Notes: generated by a model from the sequence alone, not told the origin. A stretch of 64,000 nt of DNA from Microvirga pakistanensis (GCF_004458765.1 NZ_SPJX01000108.1:62001-126000), one strand, 5' to 3'; counted from the stretch's first letter, positions 1-8,782 are shown. Numbers and translations are program-made.

Positions 1-2
1 GC

Positions 3-449
3 TACCTGGCTCTGTCGCCGTTGATGCCAAGCGAGGATAAGCAGGCGATCCAGGATAGCTTGTTTGCCGCCCAAATGGCCTTGGGATGGTGCTTCCCCAA
101 CGCGGTGATGCAGTATGCCGTGCCGGACCTGGAAGGCCTCAGCATCGACATGCACGCTCTCACGGCCAAGCGGGCCCGCATGACTGCGGCTTTGGAGCAG
201 GCAGGCTACGACGTGCTGGAGCCTGAAGGTACCTTCTATTTGTTCTGCAAGTATCCCGGTGGAAGCGGGGAGCAGTGCTGGGACGCCCTGGCGAAACGTG
301 ATGTGTTCGTCATGCCGGGTCGCGTCATGGACGTCCCTGATTACTTTCGCATCAGCCTCACGGCCTCGCAGCCGATGATCGAGCGCAGCCTTCCGGTCTT
401 TGCAGAGGTTGCGAACGCCATCCGGAGTGAACGCCAGGCGGCCGAGTGA
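3..449 (+). CDS. PLP-dependent aminotransferase class I/II, C-terminal part
   Basis: This is the last 148 or so residues of a fold-type I aminotransferase; the gene begins upstream of the window. The frame is open from the first bases and an ATG at 24 is internal, not a start. The visible part matches the small domain of aspartate or aromatic aminotransferases: an LSPLMPS-type loop, FYLFCKYP, VFVMPG and the FRISLTAS segment whose arginine normally binds the substrate carboxylate. The lysine that holds PLP lies in the missing part. Substrate specificity cannot be read. No partner gene is visible on this side. Confidence 0.85.
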   Translation, partial: YLALSPLMPSEDKQAIQDSLFAAQMALGWCFPNAVMQYAVPDLEGLSIDMHALTAKRARMTAALEQAGYDVLEPEGTFYLFCKYPGGSGEQCWDALAKRDVFVMPGRVMDVPDYFRISLTASQPMIERSLPVFAEVANAIRSERQAAE

Positions 450-671
450 GACGGCACCACCGGATCCGGACGAGCCCGGCCTGCGACAAGCTGGCGTAGG
501 CGAAGAAAAGTGCATGTTGTGTCGTCTTCCAGACAGACCCGACAGGCGCGAATCAGTAGTTACCAACACATAAACAAAACAGACGCCTGGGGCACACACG
601 CAACTAACGAGAATGGTCGAGCCTGCGCACAGAGCATGGCAACGGCTGTCTTCGTGAACTTGGGGGCCCCA

Positions 672-866
672 ATGAATGGCAAAAAGCGCAAACCCGTGCC
701 TTCTGTGCGTCGGTACGCCCGCCAGCTTGAGCGACAGCTTAGAGCCGTAGAAGCGCAAATTGCGTGCTTGGAGCAAGCCCGCAGCCTCGAACTGGCACAG
801 CAGGATCACTTCGTCCTATGGAGGCGGCCGAGCCTTTTCGCTCCATGGCCCATGTGCCTGCAATAG
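672..866 (+). CDS. Small hypothetical protein, Arg/Lys-rich with a helical segment
   Basis: A 64-residue frame begins at the ATG at 672. The first half is basic (MNGKKRKPVPSVRRYAR) and is followed by a leucine- and glutamine-rich stretch that could form a short coiled coil. The open frame extends upstream to 510 but that part has no protein-like character. The ribosome binding site is poor. I do not recognise a family. It could be a chance frame in GC-rich DNA. Confidence 0.25.
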   Translation: MNGKKRKPVPSVRRYARQLERQLRAVEAQIACLEQARSLELAQQDHFVLWRRPSLFAPWPMCLQ

Positions 867-916
867 CTGACCAGCCAGCCTGTTAGATTGTACCTTCCCG
901 TATCTGGACACCACTC

Positions 917-1201
917 ATGAACAGCCACACTTTCAGTTCTCCCGTCTATATCAGGCTCGAAACCGCACTTGGTCAGAGGCAGCGATATCCGATCAACAGC
1001 CCTTCGAAGGCCGTTGCCGCAATGCAGTGGTACAAGCTGGATCCACTCAAGGACGTGCTTTCCGTTCATCCTGGAATCTGGTTGGTTGCGAGCTCGGCCT
1101 TGGCACAGGCGCAAAACTATCCGGCTCCTGAGACCGTCGAGCACGCCCGAGCAATGTTTGAAGTGCTCGCACGGAGAGCTGGCATTCTCGCAAGCGCCTG
1201 A
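917..1201 (+). CDS. DUF982 domain-containing protein
   Basis: A 94-residue protein that resembles the DUF982 family, small soluble proteins of unknown role that are abundant and often multicopy in Rhizobiales. Visible hallmarks are the N-terminal beta segment (VYIRLETALG), the central KAVAAMQWYKLDP region and the C-terminal helix ending in FEVLARRAGILAS. The length is typical of the family. It stands alone, with no operon partner. Function is unknown; the family call rests on pattern recognition. Confidence 0.65.
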   Translation: MNSHTFSSPVYIRLETALGQRQRYPINSPSKAVAAMQWYKLDPLKDVLSVHPGIWLVASSALAQAQNYPAPETVEHARAMFEVLARRAGILASA

Positions 1202-1562
1202 AGTGCGAAGCGCAACCGCGTTCGGTAGCGTGAGGTGTTCTGCATGCGCGATAGCACATCAACCATATAAGCCATGATCGTGCAGCAGAGATCCTTTCAT
1301 GGAGAAACGTCCGCATCTTGCACGCACGCTTGCTCGTCTCTGGTCTGAAATCATGTTCTCCTCAGCATCCAATTGGGAAGGTCACCCTATCCGATCCAAA
1401 CTGACATCGGCCTGTCCTTCTACAGCCTGATCCGGGACTGCGCGGCCACGACCTGGGTTAAAGGACGCTAGAGTTTTCCGGGAACGATCACCTTTTCGGC
1501 GAAAGATTAACTTGGTTAATGGCACAGCGTCGGTAAAGCCCGCAGGATGGATGGGTTCCGCT
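1202..1562. other. Intergenic stretch without a supported gene
   Basis: About 360 bases with no convincing gene on either strand. A 42-codon frame from an ATG at 1299 has only a weak AGAGAT upstream and no recognisable features. The codon pattern of short frames here does not match the neighbouring genes. I see no clear hairpin or repeat. Confidence 0.4.
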
Positions 1563-1769
1563 ATGCCACACTCCTTCTTTCACCATTTCATCGACAACCG
1601 GATGATTTGGGATCGACCGGGCTGTGAGCTGCCGGTTCGGTGGTTGGTGCCTGACCCGAGCGGCGCGAGAGCCCTTTGGACGGACATTCTTTCCGACCGG
1701 GTTTTGCCAGACCGGATCACAATCATCACTGACGAGCTCGGTAAGGTGCTGTTCACGACGATGAGATGA
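1563..1769 (+). CDS. Small DUF6894-like protein
   Basis: A 68-residue protein read from the ATG at 1563, which fits the family start MPxxFFH better than the upstream start at 1512. The pattern MPHSFFHHFIDN, then an acidic or proline-rich turn, a helix with ARALW, and a final TDELGKVLFTTM strand resembles DUF6894 proteins, short soluble proteins found in many copies in Methylobacteriaceae. Their function is unknown. The match is by eye and partial: the usual MPRYYF(D/H) opening is only loosely kept. Confidence 0.5.
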   Translation: MPHSFFHHFIDNRMIWDRPGCELPVRWLVPDPSGARALWTDILSDRVLPDRITIITDELGKVLFTTMR

Positions 1770-1799
1770 TCCTTCGCCGTCCCTGACAGGAGAGCCGCG

Positions 1800-1955
1800 A
1801 TGCTGAAGTTCCCGGTTTTCGGGTTTTCACGCCGGGTTGAAGATACGGTAGCCCGGGCCATGGCCATTCTCAAAACACGACCGGACTATACGGCAGGACC
1901 GCGACTGACCCAGGCACCCACGCAAGGGGCCGGCGCCCGAAAAGCACGAGCTTAG
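1800..1955 (+). CDS. Hypothetical 51-residue protein
   Basis: A short frame with a good ribosome binding site (AGGAG about seven bases before the ATG at 1800). It lies 30 bases after the preceding small gene and might be cotranscribed with it. The protein is basic (FSRRVEDTVARAMAILKTRPDY, then a Gly/Ala/Lys-rich tail). It has no signal peptide or membrane segment and no family I recognise. Confidence 0.35.
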   Translation: MLKFPVFGFSRRVEDTVARAMAILKTRPDYTAGPRLTQAPTQGAGARKARA

Positions 1956-2102
1956 GGCAGGGGTTATTGGAACCCGCCCCTCTCGGGGCGTGACATGAAT
2001 CCAACAGATCCCCTTTCTCTCGCTTGAGGCGGAACGATCCTGCTTGTTTCAATCCGGCCCTCCTGTCAGCTTGGCTGAAAGCAAAGGCCAAGCGGGTGGG
2101 AT

Positions 2103-2780
2103 ATGACACATTGGGTATCTCGGGATTTCTGTGCCCGGTGGTCAGGTGCGTTCACAAGAGGCATGCAGGCCGTCGTTCTGGCCATGGCCACCGTGCTCTT
2201 CATGGTGGGGGCTGAGCCTGCGCTTGCAGGATCTCCATCGATCACGGCGGCCATCCGTGAGGCTCTTCATCCCATGGATCGGGCGGGACCGACCCGGGCT
2301 TGGATCGAGTTCTGCGAACAACTGCCCCAAGAATGCGAGGTGGATACGTCAGAACCAGAGTTCATCCCGCTGTCTCACGACACCTGGGCCATCCTCAGAG
2401 ATGTCAACGAGCAGGTGAACCACACGATCTTGGCAGTGACGGATAAGGATCATTGGGGGGTCGCGGATCGTTGGGACTATCCAGACGATGGCCTCGGCGA
2501 CTGCGAGGACATCCAACTTCTCAAACGCAAGTTACTGATCGAGATAGGGTTGCCTCGCCGAGCCCTGCGGATGACGGTGGCCATTGATGAGGACGGCGCT
2601 GGACATGCTGTGCTCATGGTGCGCACGGATCACGGCGATTTTATCCTCGACAACAAGCGGGATGACGTTCTCTCGTGGCAGGAAACAGGCTACCAATATG
2701 TGAAGCGTGAGGGCGCGCACAGCCTGGAATGGGTCTGGCTCGGAAACCGTGGTGCGCCCGTCATGACAGCCAATCGGTAA
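2103..2780 (+). CDS. Transglutaminase-like cysteine peptidase, BTLCP family (Peptidase C93)
   Basis: A 225-residue predicted exported protein. After a basic N-terminus, a hydrophobic signal segment (about residues 21-43, ending ALA-G) precedes the catalytic domain. The papain-like triad of the BTLCP family is visible: Cys134 in GDCEDIQLLKR, His168 in GHAVLMV and Asp183 in ILDN. The WDYPDDGLGDCED block is characteristic. Family members are thought to act in the periplasm, and some (LapG relatives) cleave surface adhesins, but no adhesin or LapD partner is present here. A shorter start at 2163 would put the signal peptide at the very N-terminus, but its ribosome binding site is too close. Confidence 0.88.
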   Translation: MTHWVSRDFCARWSGAFTRGMQAVVLAMATVLFMVGAEPALAGSPSITAAIREALHPMDRAGPTRAWIEFCEQLPQECEVDTSEPEFIPLSHDTWAILRDVNEQVNHTILAVTDKDHWGVADRWDYPDDGLGDCEDIQLLKRKLLIEIGLPRRALRMTVAIDEDGAGHAVLMVRTDHGDFILDNKRDDVLSWQETGYQYVKREGAHSLEWVWLGNRGAPVMTANR

Positions 2781-3300
2781 TTGCCCTGGGGCGTACGAGA
2801 CTTATAGGCAATTGGTCTCGGACGGGCTGCTCTCATCCGCCGTTAGCGAAGAGGGGCTGAATTGGGCTCCTCTGGGATGTGCTCTGCAAAGCCATCGATT
2901 GCCGATGGCAGGGTCTCGCGAATAATCCCGAACACAAATTCAGGCGTTACATTGTCTCGGGTAGAGGAGAAAGGCGTATCGCTGGACTGATGGAGCCGAT
3001 CAACAACAACCGCTGCTGATTGCATCAGATCATTACCCATGATCTCTGCTTGACTTTCCGGTTCTTCCTAGCCCGCGGATGATCGAGGAAATGTTACTCG
3101 ACCGCGGCACCGCCGCATCTCGCGAGCCACTCCGGTGCTAGGCACCGAATCCGGAGTGGAGTACGCTCGGCACATGACGTGCAAGAGCCCGAACCGCCAC
3201 AGGAGAATAAGCTCCAGGGACGTTCTTGTCTTCGTGCGGTATGATCTAAGAATCGAGGCCTCTCGCGGCAGAGCATCGTGGGGCGCTGGAGGATTGAACC
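2781..3300. other. Intergenic region with one weak minus-strand frame
   Basis: About 520 bases between the BTLCP gene and the 45-residue gene. The only frame worth naming is minus-strand 2843-3040 (65 codons, Pro/Glu/Ala-rich, ribosome binding site weak). It has no recognisable domain. I cannot support a gene here with confidence. Confidence 0.35.
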
Positions 3301-3438
3301 ATGGCACATCGCGAACAGCATGGGAACCGGGAAGCGAAGAAGCCGAAGAAAGAAAAACCTAAGGGCGGCGCGACAGCCCAGCCTCGCAAGTGGGCTGTCA
3401 GTGAGATCGTGGAGGCGCGCGCCGATTCCAAGCACTAG
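3301..3438 (+). CDS. Conserved small lysine-rich protein (45 aa)
   Basis: A 45-residue protein starting at the ATG at 3301 behind a strong GGAGG, eight bases away. The first half, MAHREQHGNREAKKPKKEKPK, is a pattern I recognise from short uncharacterised proteins of Rhizobiales, in which an Arg/Asn-Arg-Glu head runs into a Lys-Pro-Lys tract. The second half (WAVSEIVEARADSKH) is less typical. It is probably cytosolic and disordered, perhaps nucleic-acid binding because of its charge; that is inference. It lies 139 bases upstream of the DUF883-like gene. Confidence 0.65.
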   Translation: MAHREQHGNREAKKPKKEKPKGGATAQPRKWAVSEIVEARADSKH

Positions 3439-3577
3439 GCATCGGTCAAGCCTCGGTTCCGCTCACCGTCTGAGTTGGAGCGGGTTACGGCAAAACGAGG
3501 GATCGCCGCTGCCGACCCGTCAACCGGAACCATTTTGCTTGAGGCTCCATTGCCCTGAGCAGGAAATGGAGGTTCCT

Positions 3578-4189
3578 ATGCCTGACGAGAAGATCGACCA
3601 GAAGCGCCCGATCGATGCGGATCATGAGCCCAAACCTCTTCAGCAGCGGCATGTGGACGACACCGTCGACGACAGCTTCCCGGCCAGTGACCCGCCCGCC
3701 TGGACCACGTCCGCATCGAAGAGCGTGGCCGCAGAATGCGAACCGGATGCGCTGAACGAGGCCCCCACGCCTCCGGGCCAGGGGCTAGAGGGCAAATCTG
3801 CCAACACCGGCCTGCCCGGAACCGAACAGGTCTATGGTCTTGCCCGCGACCTTTACGAGCGCGGGCAGAGCTACCTGGAAGAGGGCAGACGGTATCTGCC
3901 CGAGGCCACCCGGTACTATCGGCAGGGGAAAGAGGTTGTGAGCCGACCCATGCAGGAGCACCCGCTCGCTACCGTGCTCGCTATTGGAGCGCTGGGCTGC
4001 GCTCTGGGGTGGATGCTGGGCCGCCGGACGACGAGCTCCACCCCAACACGGCAGTGGTATCCGGAATTCGATCCGCACTCCACACGGCCGCAACACTGGC
4101 GGCCGTCAGCTCGGCCGCCACTTCGCAGAGACCATCTGCCTTCAAGCTATGAGGCCGAGGCGGCAAGCCACACGAATAACAGCTTCTGA
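3578..4189 (+). CDS. DUF883-like membrane-anchored stress-type protein
   Basis: A 203-residue protein. The start at 3578 is chosen because GGAGG lies six bases upstream; the longer frame from 3278 overlaps the 45-residue gene and is not protein-like. The N-terminal part has the DDSFPASDPPAW motif seen in many alphaproteobacterial general-stress proteins. The middle holds a helical YERGQSYLEEGRRYLPEATRYYRQGKEV segment. Around residues 127-147 a glycine-rich hydrophobic span (HPLATVLAIGALGCALGWMLGRR) matches the C-terminal anchor of the ElaB/YqjD/DUF883 group, which tether to the inner membrane. A basic tail of about 50 residues follows, longer than usual. Role unknown. Confidence 0.7.
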   Translation: MPDEKIDQKRPIDADHEPKPLQQRHVDDTVDDSFPASDPPAWTTSASKSVAAECEPDALNEAPTPPGQGLEGKSANTGLPGTEQVYGLARDLYERGQSYLEEGRRYLPEATRYYRQGKEVVSRPMQEHPLATVLAIGALGCALGWMLGRRTTSSTPTRQWYPEFDPHSTRPQHWRPSARPPLRRDHLPSSYEAEAASHTNNSF

Positions 4190-4527
4190 TCAACTCATCA
4201 CTGATCTGCGTCGCGGACCCCTCGGGCCACACCAGAGTAGCCCGAGCGGTTGCGTGAACGATACGCCGCCTGACAGGGTGGCATCGGATAGATCTCAAGA
4301 GTGGATCCCACTTCTTCACGCCCGCAATCATAGCAGATGCTGCCAGTGCAGATGGCAGCGCGTCTGTGGTATCCTACTGATGGCCGCAGTCGCGCTGCTT
4401 CAGAGATTCATGACTGCATACCAACCCGTAGACTTCACAAGTTGCTGCGGCGGTGGCGCAACTGTTAAGCTGCCGTGAAAGAAGTGATTCCGCGTTATGA
4501 TGTCACCTTAAAGCTGGAGCGCCCTCC
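4190..4527. other. Intergenic region upstream of the hydrolase operon
   Basis: About 340 bases without a convincing gene. It must hold the promoter of the operon starting at 4528. I see no clear sigma-70 boxes or hairpins. The frames that cross it are shadows. Confidence 0.4.
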
Positions 4528-5172
4528 ATGACTGAACCTCTGCCGCGCCGAGATGGTCCCTTCGAGGCGGGTAGAACTGCGCTCCTTCTGGTCGACATGC
4601 AACGCATCTGGCTCGAGCCCGGGCTTGATCCGGACCATGCGGACTGGACGGAAGACCATTACTTTTATCGTGAGCTCAGAGAGCGCGTTATTCCAAATCA
4701 GAAGCGACTCCTGCGAAGCGCGAGAGCTGCCGGAGTAGAGGTTCTGCATACGATCATTCAGAGCCTGACTGAGGATGGCCGCGACCGTTCCCTCGATCAC
4801 AAGCTGACCCCAATCCACATACCTCCGAGCTTGAAAGAGGGGTTGCCTCCGCCGGAGCTTGCGCCGGTCGGAGACGAAATCCTGCTGCCGAAGACGTCGT
4901 CCGGCGTTTTCAATTCGACTAATATCGACTACCTGCTCAAGAATCTTGGGATCCGCCATCTGGTTGTGGCCGGTATCCTGACCGACCAATGCGTGGACAT
5001 GACCGTTCGCGATGGGGCTGACCGGGGATATCTTGTCGCCTGCGTATCCGATGCCTGCGCAGCGCCTACGCCGGAAAGACATGAACACGCTCTGAAGGCA
5101 TTCGGCGGCTATTGCTGGGTATCGAACACAGACACCATCGTGTCCCGCTTCGACGCTCTGTCACAAAGCTAG
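4528..5172 (+). CDS. Isochorismatase-family cysteine hydrolase (first of two)
   Basis: A 214-residue alpha/beta hydrolase of the isochorismatase-like superfamily, which cleaves C-N bonds in amides, ureides or nicotinamide-like substrates. The catalytic triad is complete: Asp23 (LLLVDMQ), Lys122 (LLPKTSSG) and Cys155 (TDQCVDMTVRD), with the usual cis-peptide context before the cysteine. The GRDRSL block is shared with the paralogue at 12145. It opens an operon, ten bases before a glutamine-synthetase-like gene, which suggests release of ammonia or an amine from an amide. The closest described enzymes are probably of the RutB (ureidoacrylate amidohydrolase) type, but no other rut gene is near. 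Substrate unknown. Confidence 0.85.
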   Translation: MTEPLPRRDGPFEAGRTALLLVDMQRIWLEPGLDPDHADWTEDHYFYRELRERVIPNQKRLLRSARAAGVEVLHTIIQSLTEDGRDRSLDHKLTPIHIPPSLKEGLPPPELAPVGDEILLPKTSSGVFNSTNIDYLLKNLGIRHLVVAGILTDQCVDMTVRDGADRGYLVACVSDACAAPTPERHEHALKAFGGYCWVSNTDTIVSRFDALSQS

Positions 5173-5182
5173 GGGGCAGGCA

Positions 5183-6502
5183 ATGAATGCAGGCTCAATC
5201 ACGCCGCTCGTCAGCGTTGTCACGACCGATCTCGCCGCCATCACGCGGGGGCGCCCTATCCCGGTCGAGCATCTTGATAAGGCGACTACCGGCGTCGGCT
5301 GGGTCCCGGCCAATCTGTGTCTAACGGCCTTCAATACCATTTCCGACCCGAATCCCTGGGGCTCGGCAGGCGACCTTCGCATTCTGCCCGATCGAAGCGC
5401 CCGCTACACGACCGCGAAGACCGGCGCCGCGACTCCTTTCGACATGGTAATGGGGGACATCGTTGAGCTCGACGGGACGCCTTGGCAGGGGTGCCCGCGA
5501 ACCTACCTGAAGGCCGCTCTTGCTGCGTTGAAAGAGGTGAGTGGGCTGACGCTGCTCGTCGCTTTCGAGCAGGAGTTCCAGCTGGTGAGCGACGCACCGG
5601 CCGCGCACGCCTTCTCGTACGAAGCGCTGCGGCGAGCAGACCCATTCGCACCCATGCTCTACGCCGCTTTGGACGAAGCTGGCGTCGAACCCGAGATGGT
5701 TCTCGCGGAGTATGGTGCGCACCAGTTCGAAGTCACCCACGCGCCTGCAGAGGCGATGACCGCCGCAGACCGTGCAGTCGCAATCCGCGAGATCACCCGG
5801 GAGGTTGCGCGGATGCTCGGCTCCCGGGCCAGCTTCGCCCCAAAACCGGATCCGAACGGCGTTGGAAATGGCGTTCATATCCATTTCAGCTTCATCGACG
5901 CCGAGGGGCGTCCCGTCACTTATGCACCCGATGGGCCTGGCGGTCTCTCCCCTGTCGCAAGCGCCTTCTGCGCCGGTATCCTGCGCCATCTTCCGGCCAT
6001 GACGGTTCTCACGGCTGCAAGTGTGCCGTCGTATCTGCGCTTGAAGCCGCACAGCTGGAGTTCGTCTTATACATGGCTCGCCGAGCAGGATCGTGAGGCG
6101 ACGCTGCGCATCTGTCCAGTCGTGTCCATGGGCGGGCGCGACCGTGCAAAGCAGTTCAACCTCGAATTCCGCGCCGTGGACGCTACGGCCAATCCCTATC
6201 TGGCACTTGCGGCGATCGTGCGCGCCGGACTCAGCGGCATAGAGAGCAATCTTCCGGCTCCGCCGCTTATCACCGGGGACCCATCTACAATGAGCGAGAG
6301 TGAACGAGCCGAGAAAGGACTCGTCCGACTGCCGGAGACGCTCGAGGCTGCGCTCGATGCCTTCACGGCCAACCCGGCTGTGCAGAGCTGGTTCGCACCC
6401 GCATTTGTCGAGAGTTATATCGGTGTACGGCAATCCGAAATGGCGTTTCTGGCCGGTCGCGACATGGCCGAAGTCTGTGCCATTTATAGAACGCTCTACT
6501 GA
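5183..6502 (+). CDS. Glutamine-synthetase-family ligase (possible gamma-glutamylamide synthetase)
   Basis: A 439-residue protein of the GS catalytic fold, similar in length to PuuA/GlnT-type enzymes that join glutamate to amines. Visible active-site elements are the metal-binding FEQEFQL (around residue 130), the ammonium and glutamate region NGVGNGVHIHFSF, the arginine-rich RLKPHSWSSSYTW block and the C-terminal NLEFRAVDATANPYLALA. A degenerate N-terminal beta-grasp domain (SVVTTDLAAITRGRP) precedes it. It is not a housekeeping GlnA: that protein is about 469 residues and carries an adenylylation site. Set between amide hydrolases, it may glutamylate an imported amine, as in the ipu or puu pathways. 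That role is inferred. Confidence 0.8.
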   Translation: MNAGSITPLVSVVTTDLAAITRGRPIPVEHLDKATTGVGWVPANLCLTAFNTISDPNPWGSAGDLRILPDRSARYTTAKTGAATPFDMVMGDIVELDGTPWQGCPRTYLKAALAALKEVSGLTLLVAFEQEFQLVSDAPAAHAFSYEALRRADPFAPMLYAALDEAGVEPEMVLAEYGAHQFEVTHAPAEAMTAADRAVAIREITREVARMLGSRASFAPKPDPNGVGNGVHIHFSFIDAEGRPVTYAPDGPGGLSPVASAFCAGILRHLPAMTVLTAASVPSYLRLKPHSWSSSYTWLAEQDREATLRICPVVSMGGRDRAKQFNLEFRAVDATANPYLALAAIVRAGLSGIESNLPAPPLITGDPSTMSESERAEKGLVRLPETLEAALDAFTANPAVQSWFAPAFVESYIGVRQSEMAFLAGRDMAEVCAIYRTLY

Positions 6503-7305
6503 TGAATGGACGTCGATCGGGCCTATCCAGGTCGGCCTCGGAAGACTGGCCGCCGCCGGTTGAGATCCTTAACGAAGCCGGAGCCTCGGAGATCGTGTTG
6601 GTCTGCGAGCATGCCTCCAATCACATACCCTCAGAGTACAACAATCTTGGTGTATCACCGGAGGATCTGACACGGCACATCGCTTGGGACATTGGTGCGG
6701 CAGAGGTCACACGAGGCTTGGCCGAGGCTCTGGATGCGCCGGCCTTCCTTGGTACGTACTCGCGCCTGCTTGTCGATTTGAACCGGCCATTCGGCTGCCA
6801 ATCGAGCATGCCCGTGCGCTCAGAAGCGACGGATATTCCGGGCAATATTGGTCTTGGCACTGAGGAGTGCGAGCGCCGCAGGCAGGCCATTTTCGATCCC
6901 TTTCACGCTGTCATTGCGGCGCATCTCGACCGTCGGACAACACAGGGGCGCCACACCCGACTTGTGACGATCCACAGCTTCACGCCTGTCTTTCTCGGCG
7001 TTACGCGTCCTTGGCACGGAGGAATTCTGTTCGATCGCTCGCGGCGTTTCGCCGAGGCAGTGATCTCAGGGCTGTCGCATGATTCGATGCTCAACATCGC
7101 AGCGAACCAGCCTTATGGCATTCACAGAGACGAAGATTATGCGGTGCCGATCTATGGCACTGACCGCGGACTGCCTGCAATTCTGGTCGAGATTCGGAAT
7201 GACCTGATTTCCAATGTCCGAGGTGTAGAGCAGTGGGTGGTGCGGCTCGCGGATGTGCTTCGAGCACTCCCGCCACTCGATGAGGCAGGCTTTGTCTCGG
7301 AATGA
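6502..7305 (+). CDS. N-formylglutamate amidohydrolase-family protein
   Basis: A 267-residue protein whose ATG overlaps the stop codon of the preceding ligase by one base (TGATG), so the two are translationally coupled. It has family features: LVCEHASNHIP, a conserved DIGA segment, LVDLNRP, HSFTPVF and the C-terminal VEIRNDLI with acidic residues. Characterised members (HutG) hydrolyse N-formyl-glutamate to glutamate and formate with a metal ion. No hut gene is nearby, so a different N-acyl or gamma-glutamyl substrate is likely; coupling to the GS-like ligase makes a gamma-glutamyl intermediate attractive. That is inference. Confidence 0.82.
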   Translation: MNGRRSGLSRSASEDWPPPVEILNEAGASEIVLVCEHASNHIPSEYNNLGVSPEDLTRHIAWDIGAAEVTRGLAEALDAPAFLGTYSRLLVDLNRPFGCQSSMPVRSEATDIPGNIGLGTEECERRRQAIFDPFHAVIAAHLDRRTTQGRHTRLVTIHSFTPVFLGVTRPWHGGILFDRSRRFAEAVISGLSHDSMLNIAANQPYGIHRDEDYAVPIYGTDRGLPAILVEIRNDLISNVRGVEQWVVRLADVLRALPPLDEAGFVSE

Positions 7306-7529
7306 TGGAACGTTTCGTGCGCAGCGGCGAGATAACTGCTCATGGCGACACAACATCAGGATTGCGCAGTTTCTGAAAAAATCCTTTGATAGATATGCCG
7401 TTTTTCGACAACGCGTTCGCTCAATCAAGGAGCCAACATTCTCCTGAGCGGCCGCGTTGGCGATGATGATCGATATTGGATCCGCGTTGCCAAGTGATCC
7501 AATGGCGCAGACAAGAAGAGGGAACTAGA

Positions 7530-8702
7530 ATGAACACTCACCTGACGAGATTGATTGGGACAGCCGCGGCGGCGGTTCTCCTGACGACGGCCGCCGCACA
7601 GGCAGCCGACAAGATCGTGATCGGCGGCGCCCTGTCGCTGACCGGGGTACAGGCGCCTCTCGACACGCCCGGCTTCAAAGGAGCGCAGGTTGCGGTCAAG
7701 TACCTCAATGACAATGGCGGCGTGCTTGGCAAGCAGATCGAGTTCGTGAACATCGACGGCAAGTCGGATCCGGTCACGGTCGGCAATGTGGCGGTCGAAC
7801 TCATCGACAAGGGGGCTGAGATGATCCTCGCTCCTTGCGACTTCGATTTCGGCAGTCCGGCGGGGCGAGAGGCCCAACAGGCGAACGTCGTTGGCCTATC
7901 GACCTGTGCGTCGGATCCTCTCTACAGCGCGTGGACGCTCGGCGACAAGCAGTTCACACTCTCGATGTGGAACACCACGATGGGTGCGGTTGCGGCCGAT
8001 CTCGCCAAGGAAAAAGGCTGGAAGACGGCCTATGTAGTCACGGACCAGTTCATCGCCTACACCAAGTCTCTGTCCAAGTATTTCGTTGCTCAATTCAAGG
8101 CCAATGGCGGCGAGATCCTCCTCGAGGATACTTACACCAACGGCGACAACAATTTCTCCGCCCAGCTCGCGCGCCTGAAGGCGCTCGGCAAGAAGCCGGA
8201 TGTTATTTTCGTCTCGTCTTACGGAACAGATATCGGGATGATCATCCGTGCGCTCCGTGAGGTCGGTTACGATGCACCGGTTCTGGGCGGAGATGCCTAT
8301 GACGACCCGGCCCTACATACGGCTCTGGGCGAGAAGATGGGCAACAACGTCTTCTTCGTCACGCATACCTGGATGGGGCCGGAGGCGCATCCGGACATGC
8401 CGAAATTCATCGGGCTTTATAAGGAAATGTTCAAGGAAGATCCTGACACGTCCTTCGTGGCAACAGGCTGGGACTCGATCATGCTGCTTGCTGAAGCCGT
8501 CAAGGCGGCAGGATCCACAGACGGTGATGCGGTTGCGAAGGCTCTCGAGGATGGCAGCTTCAAGCTCCTCACCGGAGAGCTCGACTATGGAACGGCAGCG
8601 GAAGGACATGTACCGAACAAGGCCGCGGTGGTTCTCGAGCTCAAGGGCGGCAAGCCCCAGTTTGTCGGCTGGCGCCGCCCCGAGCGCGTTCCCGCACCCT
8701 GA
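7530..8702 (+). CDS. ABC transporter substrate-binding protein, branched-chain amino acid/amide type
   Basis: A 390-residue periplasmic binding protein of the LivJ/UrtA/AmiC type (Peripla_BP_6). The start at 7530 follows GAGGGA by six bases; the first 25 residues are a Sec signal peptide ending AQA-A. The mature protein begins DKIVIGGALSLTG and contains the typical NDNGGVLGKQIEFVNIDGKSDP segment. It follows a 224-base gap, which may hold its own promoter, and precedes the ATPase and permease genes. Family ligands include branched-chain amino acids, urea and short amides; the enzymes around it suggest an amide or amine ligand. Confidence 0.9.
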   Translation: MNTHLTRLIGTAAAAVLLTTAAAQAADKIVIGGALSLTGVQAPLDTPGFKGAQVAVKYLNDNGGVLGKQIEFVNIDGKSDPVTVGNVAVELIDKGAEMILAPCDFDFGSPAGREAQQANVVGLSTCASDPLYSAWTLGDKQFTLSMWNTTMGAVAADLAKEKGWKTAYVVTDQFIAYTKSLSKYFVAQFKANGGEILLEDTYTNGDNNFSAQLARLKALGKKPDVIFVSSYGTDIGMIIRALREVGYDAPVLGGDAYDDPALHTALGEKMGNNVFFVTHTWMGPEAHPDMPKFIGLYKEMFKEDPDTSFVATGWDSIMLLAEAVKAAGSTDGDAVAKALEDGSFKLLTGELDYGTAAEGHVPNKAAVVLELKGGKPQFVGWRRPERVPAP

Positions 8703-8710
8703 TCTCCACG

Positions 8711-8738
8711 TTTCCCCCGGAGACAGCTCCGGGGGAAA
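8711..8738 (+). promoter_or_regulatory. Perfect intercistronic hairpin after the binding-protein gene
   Basis: A perfect 12-base-pair stem (TTTCCCCCGGAG and its complement) with a four-base ACAG loop, starting nine bases after the stop codon. There is no T-run after it. It probably stabilises the upstream message or attenuates readthrough, so that the binding protein is made in excess of the membrane parts. Confidence 0.75.
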
Positions 8739-8782
8739 CAGCTAAGGCCCAGCTTTTGCGAGGCTCTTTTTCCGGAAAGTTT

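Noticed and set aside
1299..1427. A 42-codon frame as a small gene
   Set aside because: Weak ribosome site, no protein-like features and no neighbour context.
2796..2821. CGAGAC ... GTCTCG inverted repeat as a terminator for the BTLCP gene
   Set aside because: Only six base pairs with a 14-base loop and no T-run, so too weak to call.
5321..6433. Minus-strand 370-codon frame
   Set aside because: It is antisense to the GS-like gene, rich in Arg, His and Gly with no domain, and so a shadow.
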